Notes under the pieces: model-generated
Seen by the model: only the letters and a program-made list of their open reading frames with translations
Database searches by the model: none
Told to the model about the DNA's origin: nothing
Assembly (NCBI GenBank): GCA_036159995.1
Contig: JAYYEI010000007.1
Span: 1 to 36,721 of the forward strand
DNA: 36,721 bases
Direction of reading: 5' to 3'
From: UBA8752 sp036159995
GTDB lineage: Bacteria > Bacteroidota > Bacteroidia > Flavobacteriales_D > Sanyastnellaceae
Translations under genes and position numbers: made by a program
Shown: positions 1 to 8,146 of the stretch, in pieces
Layout of the letters: the number at the start of each line of letters is the position of its first letter
Numbering within the stretch: position 1 is the stretch's first letter

Positions 1-31
1 GTGCTTCTCTGATTCTCTTTCGCCTTTCGCC

Positions 32-556
32 ATGACCACGATGAACCCCACCCTCTCCAACCAACTCGACCGCAGCTGGGCCGATCGCCTTGTTCCCAGC
101 CTCAACCGGCTTCTGGCCGACTTCGAAATGCTCCGATTCAATGCGCGGAGTGCGTTGTGGAACGGATGGGGAGAGCAGTATCCGGCCATGGCCGAAATGC
201 TGCCCCATTTCATCACCCATGCCGACAACGCGGCCAATGCCATCGGACGTCGCATCCGTTGCTTGGAGGGCCGTCCCATCTCCACCATGGCCGAGTGTCT
301 CGAGCAGTCTACCCTCAAGGCAACGGATGGAGTGATGCACCATCGTGCTTGCACCCGCATGCTGCGGGAATCCTTGTCACACATTCTGAAGGAAGAGCGG
401 CAGCTGGTCACCGCGGCCCAGCACGCTGGAGACGAGGTCACGGCCCAATGCCTGATCGCCTTTATGCAGTTCCAGGAAGAGACGCTCTGGACCCTGCGCA
501 CCTCCCTGCGGCGCACCGCCTTTGAAGAGCAGTACCTGTCCAAGGAGTCGGCCTGA
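32..556 (+). CDS. Dps/ferritin-like protein with degenerate ferroxidase site
   Basis: This 174-residue all-helical protein has the Dps/DNA-starvation-protein layout. Residues 24-34 (LNRLLADFEML) match the start of helix A, ALWNGWG (41-47) sits where Dps has HWNVKG, GRRIRCLEG (72-80) matches the AERIRxLGG turn, and EETLWTLRTSL (149-159) matches the family's HEKxxWMLRxxL tail. Active Dps proteins bind iron at a dimer interface with His, Asp and Glu. Here the expected His is Leu42, the expected Asp is about Asn69 and the expected Glu is about Arg73, so iron oxidation is probably lost; a binding or structural role is inferred. The N-terminal extension is short and not very basic. Start ATG at 32; an ATG at 41 is also possible, and neither has a clear ribosome-binding site. 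It converges with the CHU_C gene, with 12 bases between the two stops. Family assignment rests on motif alignment by eye. Confidence 0.65.
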   Translation: MTTMNPTLSNQLDRSWADRLVPSLNRLLADFEMLRFNARSALWNGWGEQYPAMAEMLPHFITHADNAANAIGRRIRCLEGRPISTMAECLEQSTLKATDGVMHHRACTRMLRESLSHILKEERQLVTAAQHAGDEVTAQCLIAFMQFQEETLWTLRTSLRRTAFEEQYLSKESA

Positions 557-568
557 CGCCGACCGGAA

Positions 569-3500
569 TCAGCGCTGGATCATGAGGTGGCCGGCGTGCT
601 CGACCCCTTCCGGGAGACGGAGTACGAAATAATGCGTGCCATCCGCTGCACCATCGCCATCCCATTCGTTCTCGTAGCCCTCGGCTTCATAGACGACCGC
701 TCCATTCCGGTTGTAGACCGTCAGGTGGTTGTCGGGGTAGAGCTCGATGTACTTGAAGATGAGCCGGTCGTTCTTGCCGTCTCCGTTGGGGGTGAAAATG
801 TTGACCAGCTCCACCGCGCAGGACAGGATGGTGAGGACATGGGAGTCTTCATCGCCACACAAGCCCTCCAGGACATGGTTGACCGTCACGGTGCCGACAC
901 CGGCCGCCTGCAGATTGAGCAATCCGCTCTCCGGGTCAATTGAATTCTCTCCCGACGGACTCGTCGCACTCCAGACCCCACCGGCCCAGATGGACCCCAT
1001 CTGCCACTCATCGACACCGATGCACAGTTCGTCATTGGGCACATCCACGAGGATGGTCGCATCGCGTTGCGGGACAACGGTGATCTGCACGGCATCGATG
1101 TCCGTGCACACGTCACTGATGGTGTAGGTGATGGTGTAATTGCCCGCCCCGATGCCCGGATCGAAGGTGCCGGCCGGCGAAATGCATCCCCCGCAATCGG
1201 CCGTCCACGTTCCCCCGTTGTCCGCTGCCGTGAAGACTTCGCTGGAGCCACTCTCACACAGGTCAGGAATCGCATCAATCGTGGCGTCCACCGCGGGTGC
1301 CACCACGACCTCGATGCTGCCGGACACACTGCATCCCAGCGCATCGTCATAGGACACGGTGACCGTGTGGGTTCCCACGCCGGCCTCTCCCGGATCGAAG
1401 ACGCCGTTGCCGTTGATGCATCCCCCACAATCGGCGTTCCATTCCAAATCCGGCACATCGGGCCAGATGGCCTCCGCGTCCAAGTCGACATCGGCATTCA
1501 GGGATCCGCCAGAATTGTTGACACAGAACGGATCCTCCTCCTGCAAGGTCACGGTCAGGATGGGCAGGACCGTCGTGGGGAACGAGGCGCTGTTGGTGCA
1601 GCTTCCATTCTCCACGGTGTAGCTCAGGACGGAGGTTCCCAAGGGCGCCGTACCCGGGTTGAACGTGGCACCATTGAGCCCACTGCCTGACGCCGACCAG
1701 GTGCCGCCGGGCACATCGGCTTCGAGCTCGAGCGGAGACGCGTCGACACACAGAGCATCGGGCACATTGGCCGACCCGATGGGCAGGCTCTCGTCCACAA
1801 CGATGGTGGCCGAGCTCTCCACGCCACATCCGGCCCCCGGCATGAAGCTGACCGTGTAGGTGCCCGGTCCGGGAGGATTGAAAATGCCGGATGAAGCCAC
1901 ACACCCACCACAATCCGCAGACCACGTTCCCGCAATCCCGTCGTCATCGAGTTCAACGCTGCCGATGGACTCGCAGTAATTCAAATCCTCGAGATCGGCG
2001 GCGACTTCCTCGCCGACATTGACCTCCACGGTCCCCGTGGCCGTGCACAGGGTACCGAAGGTGTATTCGGCGGCGAAGGTGCCGGACCCGACCGCGGGAT
2101 CGAACAGGCCGTCCGGAGAGACACACCCCCCGCAGTCTGCCGCCCACGATCCGCCACCGGGCGTACCGATGAGCTGAACGGGGTCCGAGAAGGGACACAG
2201 GGCCCCGACGTTTCCGGTGTTGATGTTGGGCGTCAGGCCCACCTGGATTTCCTCCACCTCGGTCACCTCCCCGCAGTCGCCCACGAGGGTGTAGGTCACC
2301 TCCAGGATGCCCGGCGCCACCTGCGTCGGGTCGATTTCACCCGGCGTGTTCAAACAGCCCACGCAGTCTGCAGACCAGGTTCCGCCTGCCGTCTCGGCCG
2401 ACAAGGTGGCCGGCTCATCCCCACTGCAAAGCACGTCCAACGGATTGCCATCGAGGTCCAGGATGGCGAAGTCCGCCGTCTGGGATTCGAAGGTGAACTC
2501 GATCATGACGGTGTCCGCCGCCATGAACTGGGAGGTATCCGGCTCCTCGGGCTCGAGATTGCACAGGTAGTACAGGGTCACCGTGCCGTCGAAGTTGACG
2601 CCTCCACCGGAACCTGTCCATCCGTTCTGGATGGTGATGGACCACGTCCCGTCCCCCTCAAGCAGGTTGGCGGGAACCGTGAAGCACGACTCGTAGAACC
2701 CGGGGAACGTCGTGTTCCAGTTGCTCGGAAAGTCCCCGAGGTAAGTGCCGCTCAGGTCGATGTTGTAGCCCTCGATGTAGCCGCAGGTGCCGCCCGGATC
2801 GCAGATCTGGAAGCCCATGTCCCCCGGCCAGCTTCCACCGGCACTGGTCCAGTTGTTGGTGATGCCGAAGCCGAGCAGCTCGGCATCGAAATCGAAGTTG
2901 AGCGTCCCGGTCTGGGCTGCTCCCAGATTGTAGTTGTATACGATGTTGGTGTCACAGGCATCATCCGGAATGGCATCACAGCTTCCCGCCGCAGGGGGCG
3001 GAGGCAGAATCTCGGGGAAATTGGCCCCGATGACGAGCTCGGTGGTGGCATCAATGCACACGGAGAGGCTGTCGCCCTGGCCCACGATCTCATCGTCGAT
3101 CAGGTAGACGAGCTGCGTCTGGGTGTCTCCGTTCGGCGAGTAGCGGAACGCGAGATCGTCGAGCACGAACTCGCCCGTGTCGTAGGCCCCAGGACCAAAG
3201 GCCCCTTCCGTGCCGCCGCCTTGAATGCCCACGCAGGCGGTGATGCCGAGGCAGGTCTGGAACTGGCCGATGTGCATCTCGACCACATTCGACGTCTCGT
3301 GCAGGACCACCTGCGTGATGAGTTCGTTGGCTCCGCAACCGGTCTGCGGCAAGTTCTCCCAGCTGATCACGAAGCGGCGGCAGGGCGCCTCGCCCAGCGT
3401 GGCCGTCCGAATCTCTCCTCCGGAATTGCTGATGTAGGCGTAGGGCGCCATGATGGAGTTCGGCGGCAAGGCGCCGTTGCCGAGCGGCTGGTTCGGGTAG

Positions 3501-3895
3501 TTGTATCCTCCACCGAGGCCCACATTGAACGTCACGAAGCCCTTGCGGCTGACTTTGAGCTGAAAGAAGTCCGTATCGAAGAAGCTGAAGCCGAAAGGCA
3601 GTCCGATGCCGTCGGTGTATCCGTTCGTCGCCGTGCTCTGCACCGTCCCCGTTCCGACCTCCAGCGGCGGCGCGTAGGCAATGGAGTCCACTTCATACCC
3701 CGTGGTTTCCGCCGCCCGTTCGAAGTCGGGCACGACCCACACGCAGCTGTCTTGGCATCCTGCAGCAAGACCCTCAGGCCCGGTCAGGAACCCGCAGTCG
3801 GCCTGACCGAACGCGGTGGACAGGGACGCGGACAGAACCAGAAACAGGGAAAGCAGGGCCTTGAATGTCAGGCCCTCACGGTGTCGGCAACGCAT
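569..3895 (-). CDS. Secreted CHU_C-type (gliding/T9SS type B) surface protein with Cys-rich repeats
   Basis: A 1108-residue exported protein. The ATG at 3895 is chosen because it is followed by a signal peptide (hydrophobic residues about 10-28 ending in AFGQ); the open frame upstream of it lies over the preceding gene and is not protein-like. After the signal comes a beta-rich region (about 50-260) and a second one (about 300-440) that loosely resembles proprotein-convertase P domains. About seven 70-residue Ig-like repeats follow (about 505-1020), many carrying a W(S/T/N)ADCGGC signature. The last 85 residues contain FTPNGDGKNDRL and end in HYFVLRLPEGVEHAGHLMIQR-like text, the classic CHU_C / gliding-motility-associated C-terminal domain used for T9SS export and surface anchoring. 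It starts 35 bases after the stop of the haloperoxidase gene on the same strand, so the two are probably co-transcribed. Its exact function (adhesin or matrix protein) is inferred. Confidence 0.88.
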   Translation of the reverse strand: MRCRHREGLTFKALLSLFLVLSASLSTAFGQADCGFLTGPEGLAAGCQDSCVWVVPDFERAAETTGYEVDSIAYAPPLEVGTGTVQSTATNGYTDGIGLPFGFSFFDTDFFQLKVSRKGFVTFNVGLGGGYNYPNQPLGNGALPPNSIMAPYAYISNSGGEIRTATLGEAPCRRFVISWENLPQTGCGANELITQVVLHETSNVVEMHIGQFQTCLGITACVGIQGGGTEGAFGPGAYDTGEFVLDDLAFRYSPNGDTQTQLVYLIDDEIVGQGDSLSVCIDATTELVIGANFPEILPPPPAAGSCDAIPDDACDTNIVYNYNLGAAQTGTLNFDFDAELLGFGITNNWTSAGGSWPGDMGFQICDPGGTCGYIEGYNIDLSGTYLGDFPSNWNTTFPGFYESCFTVPANLLEGDGTWSITIQNGWTGSGGGVNFDGTVTLYYLCNLEPEEPDTSQFMAADTVMIEFTFESQTADFAILDLDGNPLDVLCSGDEPATLSAETAGGTWSADCVGCLNTPGEIDPTQVAPGILEVTYTLVGDCGEVTEVEEIQVGLTPNINTGNVGALCPFSDPVQLIGTPGGGSWAADCGGCVSPDGLFDPAVGSGTFAAEYTFGTLCTATGTVEVNVGEEVAADLEDLNYCESIGSVELDDDGIAGTWSADCGGCVASSGIFNPPGPGTYTVSFMPGAGCGVESSATIVVDESLPIGSANVPDALCVDASPLELEADVPGGTWSASGSGLNGATFNPGTAPLGTSVLSYTVENGSCTNSASFPTTVLPILTVTLQEEDPFCVNNSGGSLNADVDLDAEAIWPDVPDLEWNADCGGCINGNGVFDPGEAGVGTHTVTVSYDDALGCSVSGSIEVVVAPAVDATIDAIPDLCESGSSEVFTAADNGGTWTADCGGCISPAGTFDPGIGAGNYTITYTISDVCTDIDAVQITVVPQRDATILVDVPNDELCIGVDEWQMGSIWAGGVWSATSPSGENSIDPESGLLNLQAAGVGTVTVNHVLEGLCGDEDSHVLTILSCAVELVNIFTPNGDGKNDRLIFKYIELYPDNHLTVYNRNGAVVYEAEGYENEWDGDGAADGTHYFVLRLPEGVEHAGHLMIQR
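820..2383 (-). repeat. Seven Ig-like protein repeats with WSADCGGC signature
   Basis: Coding repeats inside the CHU_C protein, about 46-75 residues each. Most begin G(T/S)W(S/A/T)ADCGGC, run through G.FDP, and end in a strand with a third cysteine near the middle (for example TLCTATG, GAGCGVES, LGCSVSG). Five of the seven keep the ADCxGC pair; two (GTWSASGSGLNG and GVWSATSPSGEN) have lost it. At DNA level the copies are diverged, so this is an old amplification rather than a recent slippage event. The paired cysteines suggest an intra-repeat disulfide, which would fit an extracellular protein. Confidence 0.8.
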
Positions 3896-3930
3896 GCCGA
3901 AAAATAGGGTAGGGAATCGAACCCGCCGGG

Positions 3931-6111
3931 TCAATCGGCACAGGGCTCCCCGTAGAAGGCGAGGATATCGAGAATGTCCCCGACACCGACGATGCCATCT
4001 CCGTCCACATCCCCGGAAAGGCCAAGGCCGTCCTCCCCGAAGTCTGCCAAGGCAGACAGCAGGTCCGAGGCGCCCACTACACCGTCCACGTCGAGGTCGA
4101 AACCGCAGGCGAGGGACGGCGCTGTGAAAGTCCCGAACTGGCGAGACGCCCGTTCGATGCCGAGAGCAGCCACCTCTACGCCCAGGCCCCGACCGGGGAA
4201 GTCGTCGGCCGGTGGGTGGATGCCGCCCCAGATGCGGGACAGACTGCATTGGTCGGACGCATCGCGGTAAGTCGCCCATTGAATGTCGAAGGACACACTC
4301 GGGCCATCCTCAAACACCAAAAATTGATTCTGGACCACGGGGAAGACCCCCATGCCGCCCGGAAAAAACGGATCCCCGGTGATGGCGGTCAGAACCTCTG
4401 CCGCGGCGCGGGAAAAGGTGCTGTGCCCACTCACGTATCCCGCAAAAGGAGGCGTCACGAAACTCGGCCGCTGATAGGGCCACCATTGTTCGGCGAGAAT
4501 CCATCCGACCTCAGCCTCATCCCAAATGGAGTTGATGATCGCATCCGGCCCTTGCCAGGCCCAGACCTTGATCTTGCCTTCATTCGCTCCAAACGCCAGA
4601 GGATCACCCGCCTCGATGACCTCGATGTGACCGGGCACGAGGGGAAGGCCTCCTGGATGGTAGTTGGAGAGGGTCGAGTCGCTCCTCTGCCCCAAGCCAG
4701 CCATGTACCGGATGGCGGAAACCGGCCGGATGTAGTCGTAGTACCCCTTGTGGGACCACGCCGCGATGGCCGCATCATGCATGGTGCCTCCCAGGGTGAG
4801 GTAAGCCCTCACGGTATACCGCAGGGCATCCAACGCCTCCCCCTCTCCCATCCAATGGGTCGTGAAATCGGGGTGGTCCATGGCCCCGTTCAGCAGGACG
4901 AACCAGTGGCCCGGAGGCGTCTCACTGTCCGGGCCGTCCGCCCAGAATTCCGCCAAAACCCGGGAGTAGTCTCCGCGGGGCACGACGTTGGCATGGTAAG
5001 GCAATCCTGTGGTCGGATTCTGCGCATGGCCCCCGCTGTAATCCCCCCCTTCAATCCAATCGTAGAAGGTGTCCATCTCTGCAAACGAGGCCGGACCGGT
5101 GCTGGAGGAATTGCCCAGCTGACCGGGACTGATGTCGATCATCACCTCATCGTTCGGGTGAAGATGCCCGCTCCACAAGGCGACGAGAGCAAACCCCCAT
5201 GCATAGGGATCCGCAATCTCCCCCACGGTATCCGTGTCTTCATACAACGGGGGCGTCCCACAATCGAGGTACACCGGCCAATCCACATTGTCCCGGTTGA
5301 AGGTTTGTTTCAGGGAGTCATCCAGGGCAAAGGGCGAAACCCACCCCCACTCAGCTCCTTGGAACTCAGGAGTCTCACTGAGCACATTGCCTGCCTGGTC
5401 GATGAACACCGGAATCGCGAGCGGTTGGTAGGCATTGGGGTCCACGATTCCGTCGTTTCCAGAACCGGCCAATTCGAGGGCCGGGTTGACTGCCTGATAG
5501 ACCTGGTTGGCATAGTCAGCCGCCTCGTTGGCCCCGTCCTGCAACCCGAAGGCAATGAGCTCGGCCGCGATGTGGTTGCCCAATTCCGCGGGGCCGAGAG
5601 AATAATCGGTGCTGGTGTTGGCCGGATCGCAACCCAGGTCGAGCATGGTCGACTCGAACAGGGCAAGCGACGCAGCGGCCCCCGGACTGTCCACGAATCT
5701 GTGGTTGAGCAGGCGGAAGGCAGCATGGCTGATGGCGGTTTCCTGGGCCAGCTTTCGCTCGGCCTCATCGGTCGGGACCGTCAGCAGCGCAGGGTCAAAC
5801 GGAGCAGAATACCCTTGAAAATCCTGTCCGAGGAAAAGGAGGGTGTCGAGGTCGTCATACGCCGCGAAGGCATCGTAACAGGCCACGGAAAAGTGGAACA
5901 GGTTCCGAGCGTGCACGGTCGGACGGGCGAAGTCCCCCCGGATGGCCTCGAGCAGATCCTCATTCCATTGACGCGCTACGGTAGACTCGACCGCCATGGC
6001 CCGAGCCGTCTCCGGAGAACCATAGGTCGTCGGGCCCGACTGAGCCCGCCCAGAAACCGGGACCACCAACAGACAGACGAGAGTCCCGAGCACAAACGCA
6101 CGAAAGACCAT
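3931..6111 (-). CDS. Secreted vanadium-dependent haloperoxidase-like protein with dockerin-like tail
   Basis: This 726-residue protein has a signal peptide (residues 1-24, ending GRAQS) and a PAP2/vanadium-haloperoxidase core. The full vanadate-binding set is visible and spaced as in fungal vanadium chloroperoxidase: Lys455 and Arg462 seven residues apart, Ser561-Gly562-His563 in YVSGHSTFSRAAA, then Arg626 and His632 in SRIWGGIHPPADD. Family members oxidise halides with peroxide or act as acid phosphatases on the same fold, and the sequence alone does not separate the two. The C-terminus (about 670-722) carries two calcium-loop repeats, DLDVDGVVG and DVDGDGIVG, each followed by a helix, as in dockerin-type modules. 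No T9SS sorting domain is seen after them. It is the first gene of a likely pair with the CHU_C protein. The ATG at 6111 sits directly after an AT-rich stretch. Confidence 0.85.
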   Translation of the reverse strand: MVFRAFVLGTLVCLLVVPVSGRAQSGPTTYGSPETARAMAVESTVARQWNEDLLEAIRGDFARPTVHARNLFHFSVACYDAFAAYDDLDTLLFLGQDFQGYSAPFDPALLTVPTDEAERKLAQETAISHAAFRLLNHRFVDSPGAAASLALFESTMLDLGCDPANTSTDYSLGPAELGNHIAAELIAFGLQDGANEAADYANQVYQAVNPALELAGSGNDGIVDPNAYQPLAIPVFIDQAGNVLSETPEFQGAEWGWVSPFALDDSLKQTFNRDNVDWPVYLDCGTPPLYEDTDTVGEIADPYAWGFALVALWSGHLHPNDEVMIDISPGQLGNSSSTGPASFAEMDTFYDWIEGGDYSGGHAQNPTTGLPYHANVVPRGDYSRVLAEFWADGPDSETPPGHWFVLLNGAMDHPDFTTHWMGEGEALDALRYTVRAYLTLGGTMHDAAIAAWSHKGYYDYIRPVSAIRYMAGLGQRSDSTLSNYHPGGLPLVPGHIEVIEAGDPLAFGANEGKIKVWAWQGPDAIINSIWDEAEVGWILAEQWWPYQRPSFVTPPFAGYVSGHSTFSRAAAEVLTAITGDPFFPGGMGVFPVVQNQFLVFEDGPSVSFDIQWATYRDASDQCSLSRIWGGIHPPADDFPGRGLGVEVAALGIERASRQFGTFTAPSLACGFDLDVDGVVGASDLLSALADFGEDGLGLSGDVDGDGIVGVGDILDILAFYGEPCAD

Positions 6112-6202
6112 ATATCAATATAATTATGGGCCTAAGAAGCCCCAATTCCTCCCGGGATTGAGACGCCGACCAATTTGTGGATGGAGTGAACGGAAATAGA
6201 AC

Positions 6203-6406
6203 TCAGGAATCCTCCCCGAGTTCATCCAACACCTTCTGCACCTCGTTCTCGGTGCTTCGGAGGCGCTCCCCGCAGTATGAAATGAGGTGGGCAGCCCGCT
6301 TGACCTTCTCAGCGAGATCATCCACTCCGATCTCATCTTGTTGCAACGCGGCCAGAATGCCCTTCAACTCATCGAATGCGGCGGTGTAATCCTTCGGGTC
6401 CTCCAT
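6203..6406 (-). CDS. xseB: Exodeoxyribonuclease VII small subunit
   Basis: At 67 residues this is the usual size for XseB, the small subunit that packs as helical hairpins around the catalytic large subunit in degrading single-stranded DNA to oligonucleotides. The sequence shows the family pattern: an acidic first helix (YTAAFDELKGILAALQQDE), the connecting IGVDDLAEKVKRA segment, and a second helix (LISYCGERLRSTENEVQKVL). It starts three bases after the stop of xseA on the same strand, the standard arrangement of the two subunits, so stoichiometry is probably set by translational coupling. The haloperoxidase gene starts 91 bases further on, without an obvious strong terminator between them. 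Confidence 0.9.
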   Translation of the reverse strand: MEDPKDYTAAFDELKGILAALQQDEIGVDDLAEKVKRAAHLISYCGERLRSTENEVQKVLDELGEDS

Positions 6407-6409
6407 GAC

Positions 6410-7855
6410 TCAATCCTCTTGACGTGGCGCAGACGTGCTGCGCACCTCCTTGACTTCGGACAGGAAGGTACCGCTTTCCAACTCCGTTTCGACCTCCATG
6501 CCGGGCTTCAATGCATTCAACTCACGAATGGCCTTGCCCTCGACCCGCGTGATGGAGAAACCCCGCTTAAGGGTGGCCCCGGGACCGAGCAGCTCCAAAG
6601 TCGACCGCATGGCCGTCATCCGTTCCTCCTGCTGCACCAACTGTCGCATCGCTTCCCGCTGGATGCCGCCTTCCACCTCCTCGAGGGCGGTCCGCCACTT
6701 GGGAGACAACCCGGCCACTCCAGCCTTCCATTCCGCGCCGACCCGAACCAACTCGGAACGGGCGTCCGACATGGCCTCCCGGGTCCGCCGGACGACACCG
6801 TTGGCTCCGCTATACAAGGCACCCCTTTGCAGGCGCAGGAAGGACAAGGGTCGCTCCGCCAGCAGGGCCTCCATCCCCTGCAACCACCCAGACTGCTCGG
6901 AGAGCTGAGCGCGGCATTCAGCGGCCACGGCCCTCCCCTCTCGTCCTAGGTCGGACTCGAAGGCTGCGATGCGCTCAATGAGCCAATCCGCCACCGCCGT
7001 CGGGGTCTTGCAATGCGTGTGCGCCACGAAGTCCACGAGCGTCGCATCCGTCTCGTGTCCAATGCCCGTGATGACCGGCACCTCCATCGCCGCGATCGTC
7101 CGGCACAGGGTGAGATCATTAAACACGTCCAGGTCCAGCTTCGCCCCGCCCCCACGCACAAGCACCACCGCGTCGACCGGGGTGCGCAGGGCCGCCCGTC
7201 CCGCCTCGTGCAAGGCGGCGACCAGCGGACCAACCGCCTGCACCCCTTGCACCGGAGCATCAAGACAACCGACATCCAGCGCATACCCATAGGGGTTGTT
7301 GCGCAGGTGGGCAAGGAAATCGGTGTGACCGGCCGTCCCGGGCGACCCAATCAGGACGATGCGCTGGGGCACCGCCTCGAGGGACAACCGTCCGTTGCGG
7401 CCGATGGCCCCTTCCCGCTGGAGGGCCTCAAAAGTCTCCTTCCTTCTCCGCTCCATTTCTCCGAGCAGAACGTCCAGGTCGATGCTCTGGATGTTGAGGG
7501 AGAATCCGTAAACGGCATGGAACGACATGTGGGCACTGAACACGATTTCCCTTCCGGGCTTGAGCACCTCATCGAATTCGGCGCCGAGCTCCTTCCGGAT
7601 GATGGCGAGGCGGCTGCCCCAGATGGTGCCCCTCAATTGGGCGAGGCGCCTGCCCCCCTCCTCCTCGACCAGGTCGAGGTAACAGTGCTTGCCGGAGAAA
7701 CTGCGCTGGCTGATTTCAGCCCGCACCCAGAAGAGGCGCCCGCCAGCGCGCTCATCGAGCATCCGCTCGACCGCGGCCGTCATGCCACTGAGCGGATAGA
7801 CCGTTCTCTCGGGATTTGAGGAGCGATCAGTGGGGGTCTGGGCAGGAGTCGTCAC
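6410..7855 (-). CDS. xseA: Exodeoxyribonuclease VII large subunit
   Basis: The 481-residue catalytic subunit of exonuclease VII, which acts in DNA repair and recombination by digesting single-stranded DNA. An N-terminal OB-fold (about 15-125, with FWVRAEISQ and the HCYLDLVEE strand) is followed by the XseA nuclease domain, including IVLIGSPGTAGHTDF (about 168-182), VLVRGGGAKLDLDVFND (about 231-247) and PVITGIGHETDATLVDFVAHTHCKTPTAVADW, then a coiled-coil region and a C-terminal segment ending in GFSITRVEGKAI. The start is a GTG at 7855; nearby ATGs upstream are out of frame. A strong hairpin with a T-run lies only about 20 bases before this start, so expression probably depends on read-through or on a promoter squeezed into that gap. 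xseB follows directly. Confidence 0.93.
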   Translation of the reverse strand: MTTPAQTPTDRSSNPERTVYPLSGMTAAVERMLDERAGGRLFWVRAEISQRSFSGKHCYLDLVEEEGGRRLAQLRGTIWGSRLAIIRKELGAEFDEVLKPGREIVFSAHMSFHAVYGFSLNIQSIDLDVLLGEMERRRKETFEALQREGAIGRNGRLSLEAVPQRIVLIGSPGTAGHTDFLAHLRNNPYGYALDVGCLDAPVQGVQAVGPLVAALHEAGRAALRTPVDAVVLVRGGGAKLDLDVFNDLTLCRTIAAMEVPVITGIGHETDATLVDFVAHTHCKTPTAVADWLIERIAAFESDLGREGRAVAAECRAQLSEQSGWLQGMEALLAERPLSFLRLQRGALYSGANGVVRRTREAMSDARSELVRVGAEWKAGVAGLSPKWRTALEEVEGGIQREAMRQLVQQEERMTAMRSTLELLGPGATLKRGFSITRVEGKAIRELNALKPGMEVETELESGTFLSEVKEVRSTSAPRQED

Positions 7856-7874
7856 GAAGGACCAACATACCCAT

Positions 7875-7913
7875 AAAAAACGGGGAGGTGAACGCCGTTG
7901 CGATCACCTCCCC
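7875..7913 (-). terminator. Strong rho-independent terminator/attenuator just before xseA
   Basis: On the minus strand a perfect 10-bp stem is formed by 7904-7913 and 7882-7891 (GGGGAGGTGA/TCACCTCCCC), with an additional inner CGC/GCG pairing (7893-7895 with 7900-7902) around a four-base loop. It is followed at once by six T's (7875-7880, A's on the plus strand). The xseA start codon lies about 20 bases downstream. Either it ends an upstream minus-strand transcript (the candidate RNA at 7914-8082) or it works as an attenuator for xseA-xseB. Confidence 0.8.
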
Positions 7914-8082
7914 TGGAAAGAAACCAAAACCATGCTTGCTGATATTCCGGGGCGTGTGTTGAGCGTTTCCGCTTCGTTTGCCCCTGTCAGACACTGTAAA
8001 TGTGGGGTGACCCTTTCTGCCATCCGGCGACCTCCGTCACCCGCTCGGATGACATCCGTCAGCTCTCCCACCCTGCCCCCGC
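7914..8082 (-). ncRNA. Candidate structured small RNA or leader between two terminators
   Basis: About 170 bases lie between the terminator of the giant gene and the hairpin before xseA, all in minus-strand orientation. The minus-strand sequence can form several nested hairpins: GGGTGAC pairing with GTCACCC around a 24-base internal segment, CGGAT/ATCCG nearby, and GGGGC...GCCCC enclosing a GNRA-capped AGCG-GAAA-CGCT stem. A 39-codon open frame (beginning MAERVTPHLQ) also exists there, but it resembles no family I know. I compared it by eye with SRP RNA, 6S RNA and the c-di-GMP, THF and cobalamin riboswitches and found no convincing match. An independent small RNA, or a regulatory leader for xseA, is inferred. 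Confidence 0.3.
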
Positions 8083-8117
8083 AAAAAGCAGAAGGCCGCC
8101 CCTTGCGGGACGGCCTT
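8083..8117 (-). terminator. Rho-independent terminator of the giant T9SS protein gene
   Basis: On the minus strand, 8107-8117 and 8092-8102 form an 11-bp stem (AAGGCCGTCCC with GGGGCGGCCTT, one G-U pair) closed by a GCAA tetraloop. It is followed by CTGC and then five T's (8083-8087 as A's on the plus strand). It lies about 30 bases past the stop codon at 8147 and ends the long transcript. Confidence 0.88.
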
Positions 8118-8146
8118 CCGATATCAGAATTTCAGAAGTCCGAAGA

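Noticed and set aside
3896..4279. An N-terminal extension of the CHU_C protein
   Set aside because: The extension lies over the haloperoxidase gene, is Arg-rich and unstructured, and the signal peptide begins at the ATG at 3895.
4216..6123. A 635-codon plus-strand frame opposite the haloperoxidase
   Set aside because: The minus-strand frame has a signal peptide and a complete catalytic site; this one has nothing recognisable.
7914..8082. SRP RNA, 6S RNA, or a c-di-GMP, THF or cobalamin riboswitch
   Set aside because: The characteristic conserved strings of each (for example the SRP GGAAG/AGCAG loop) are not present; only weak local similarities were seen.
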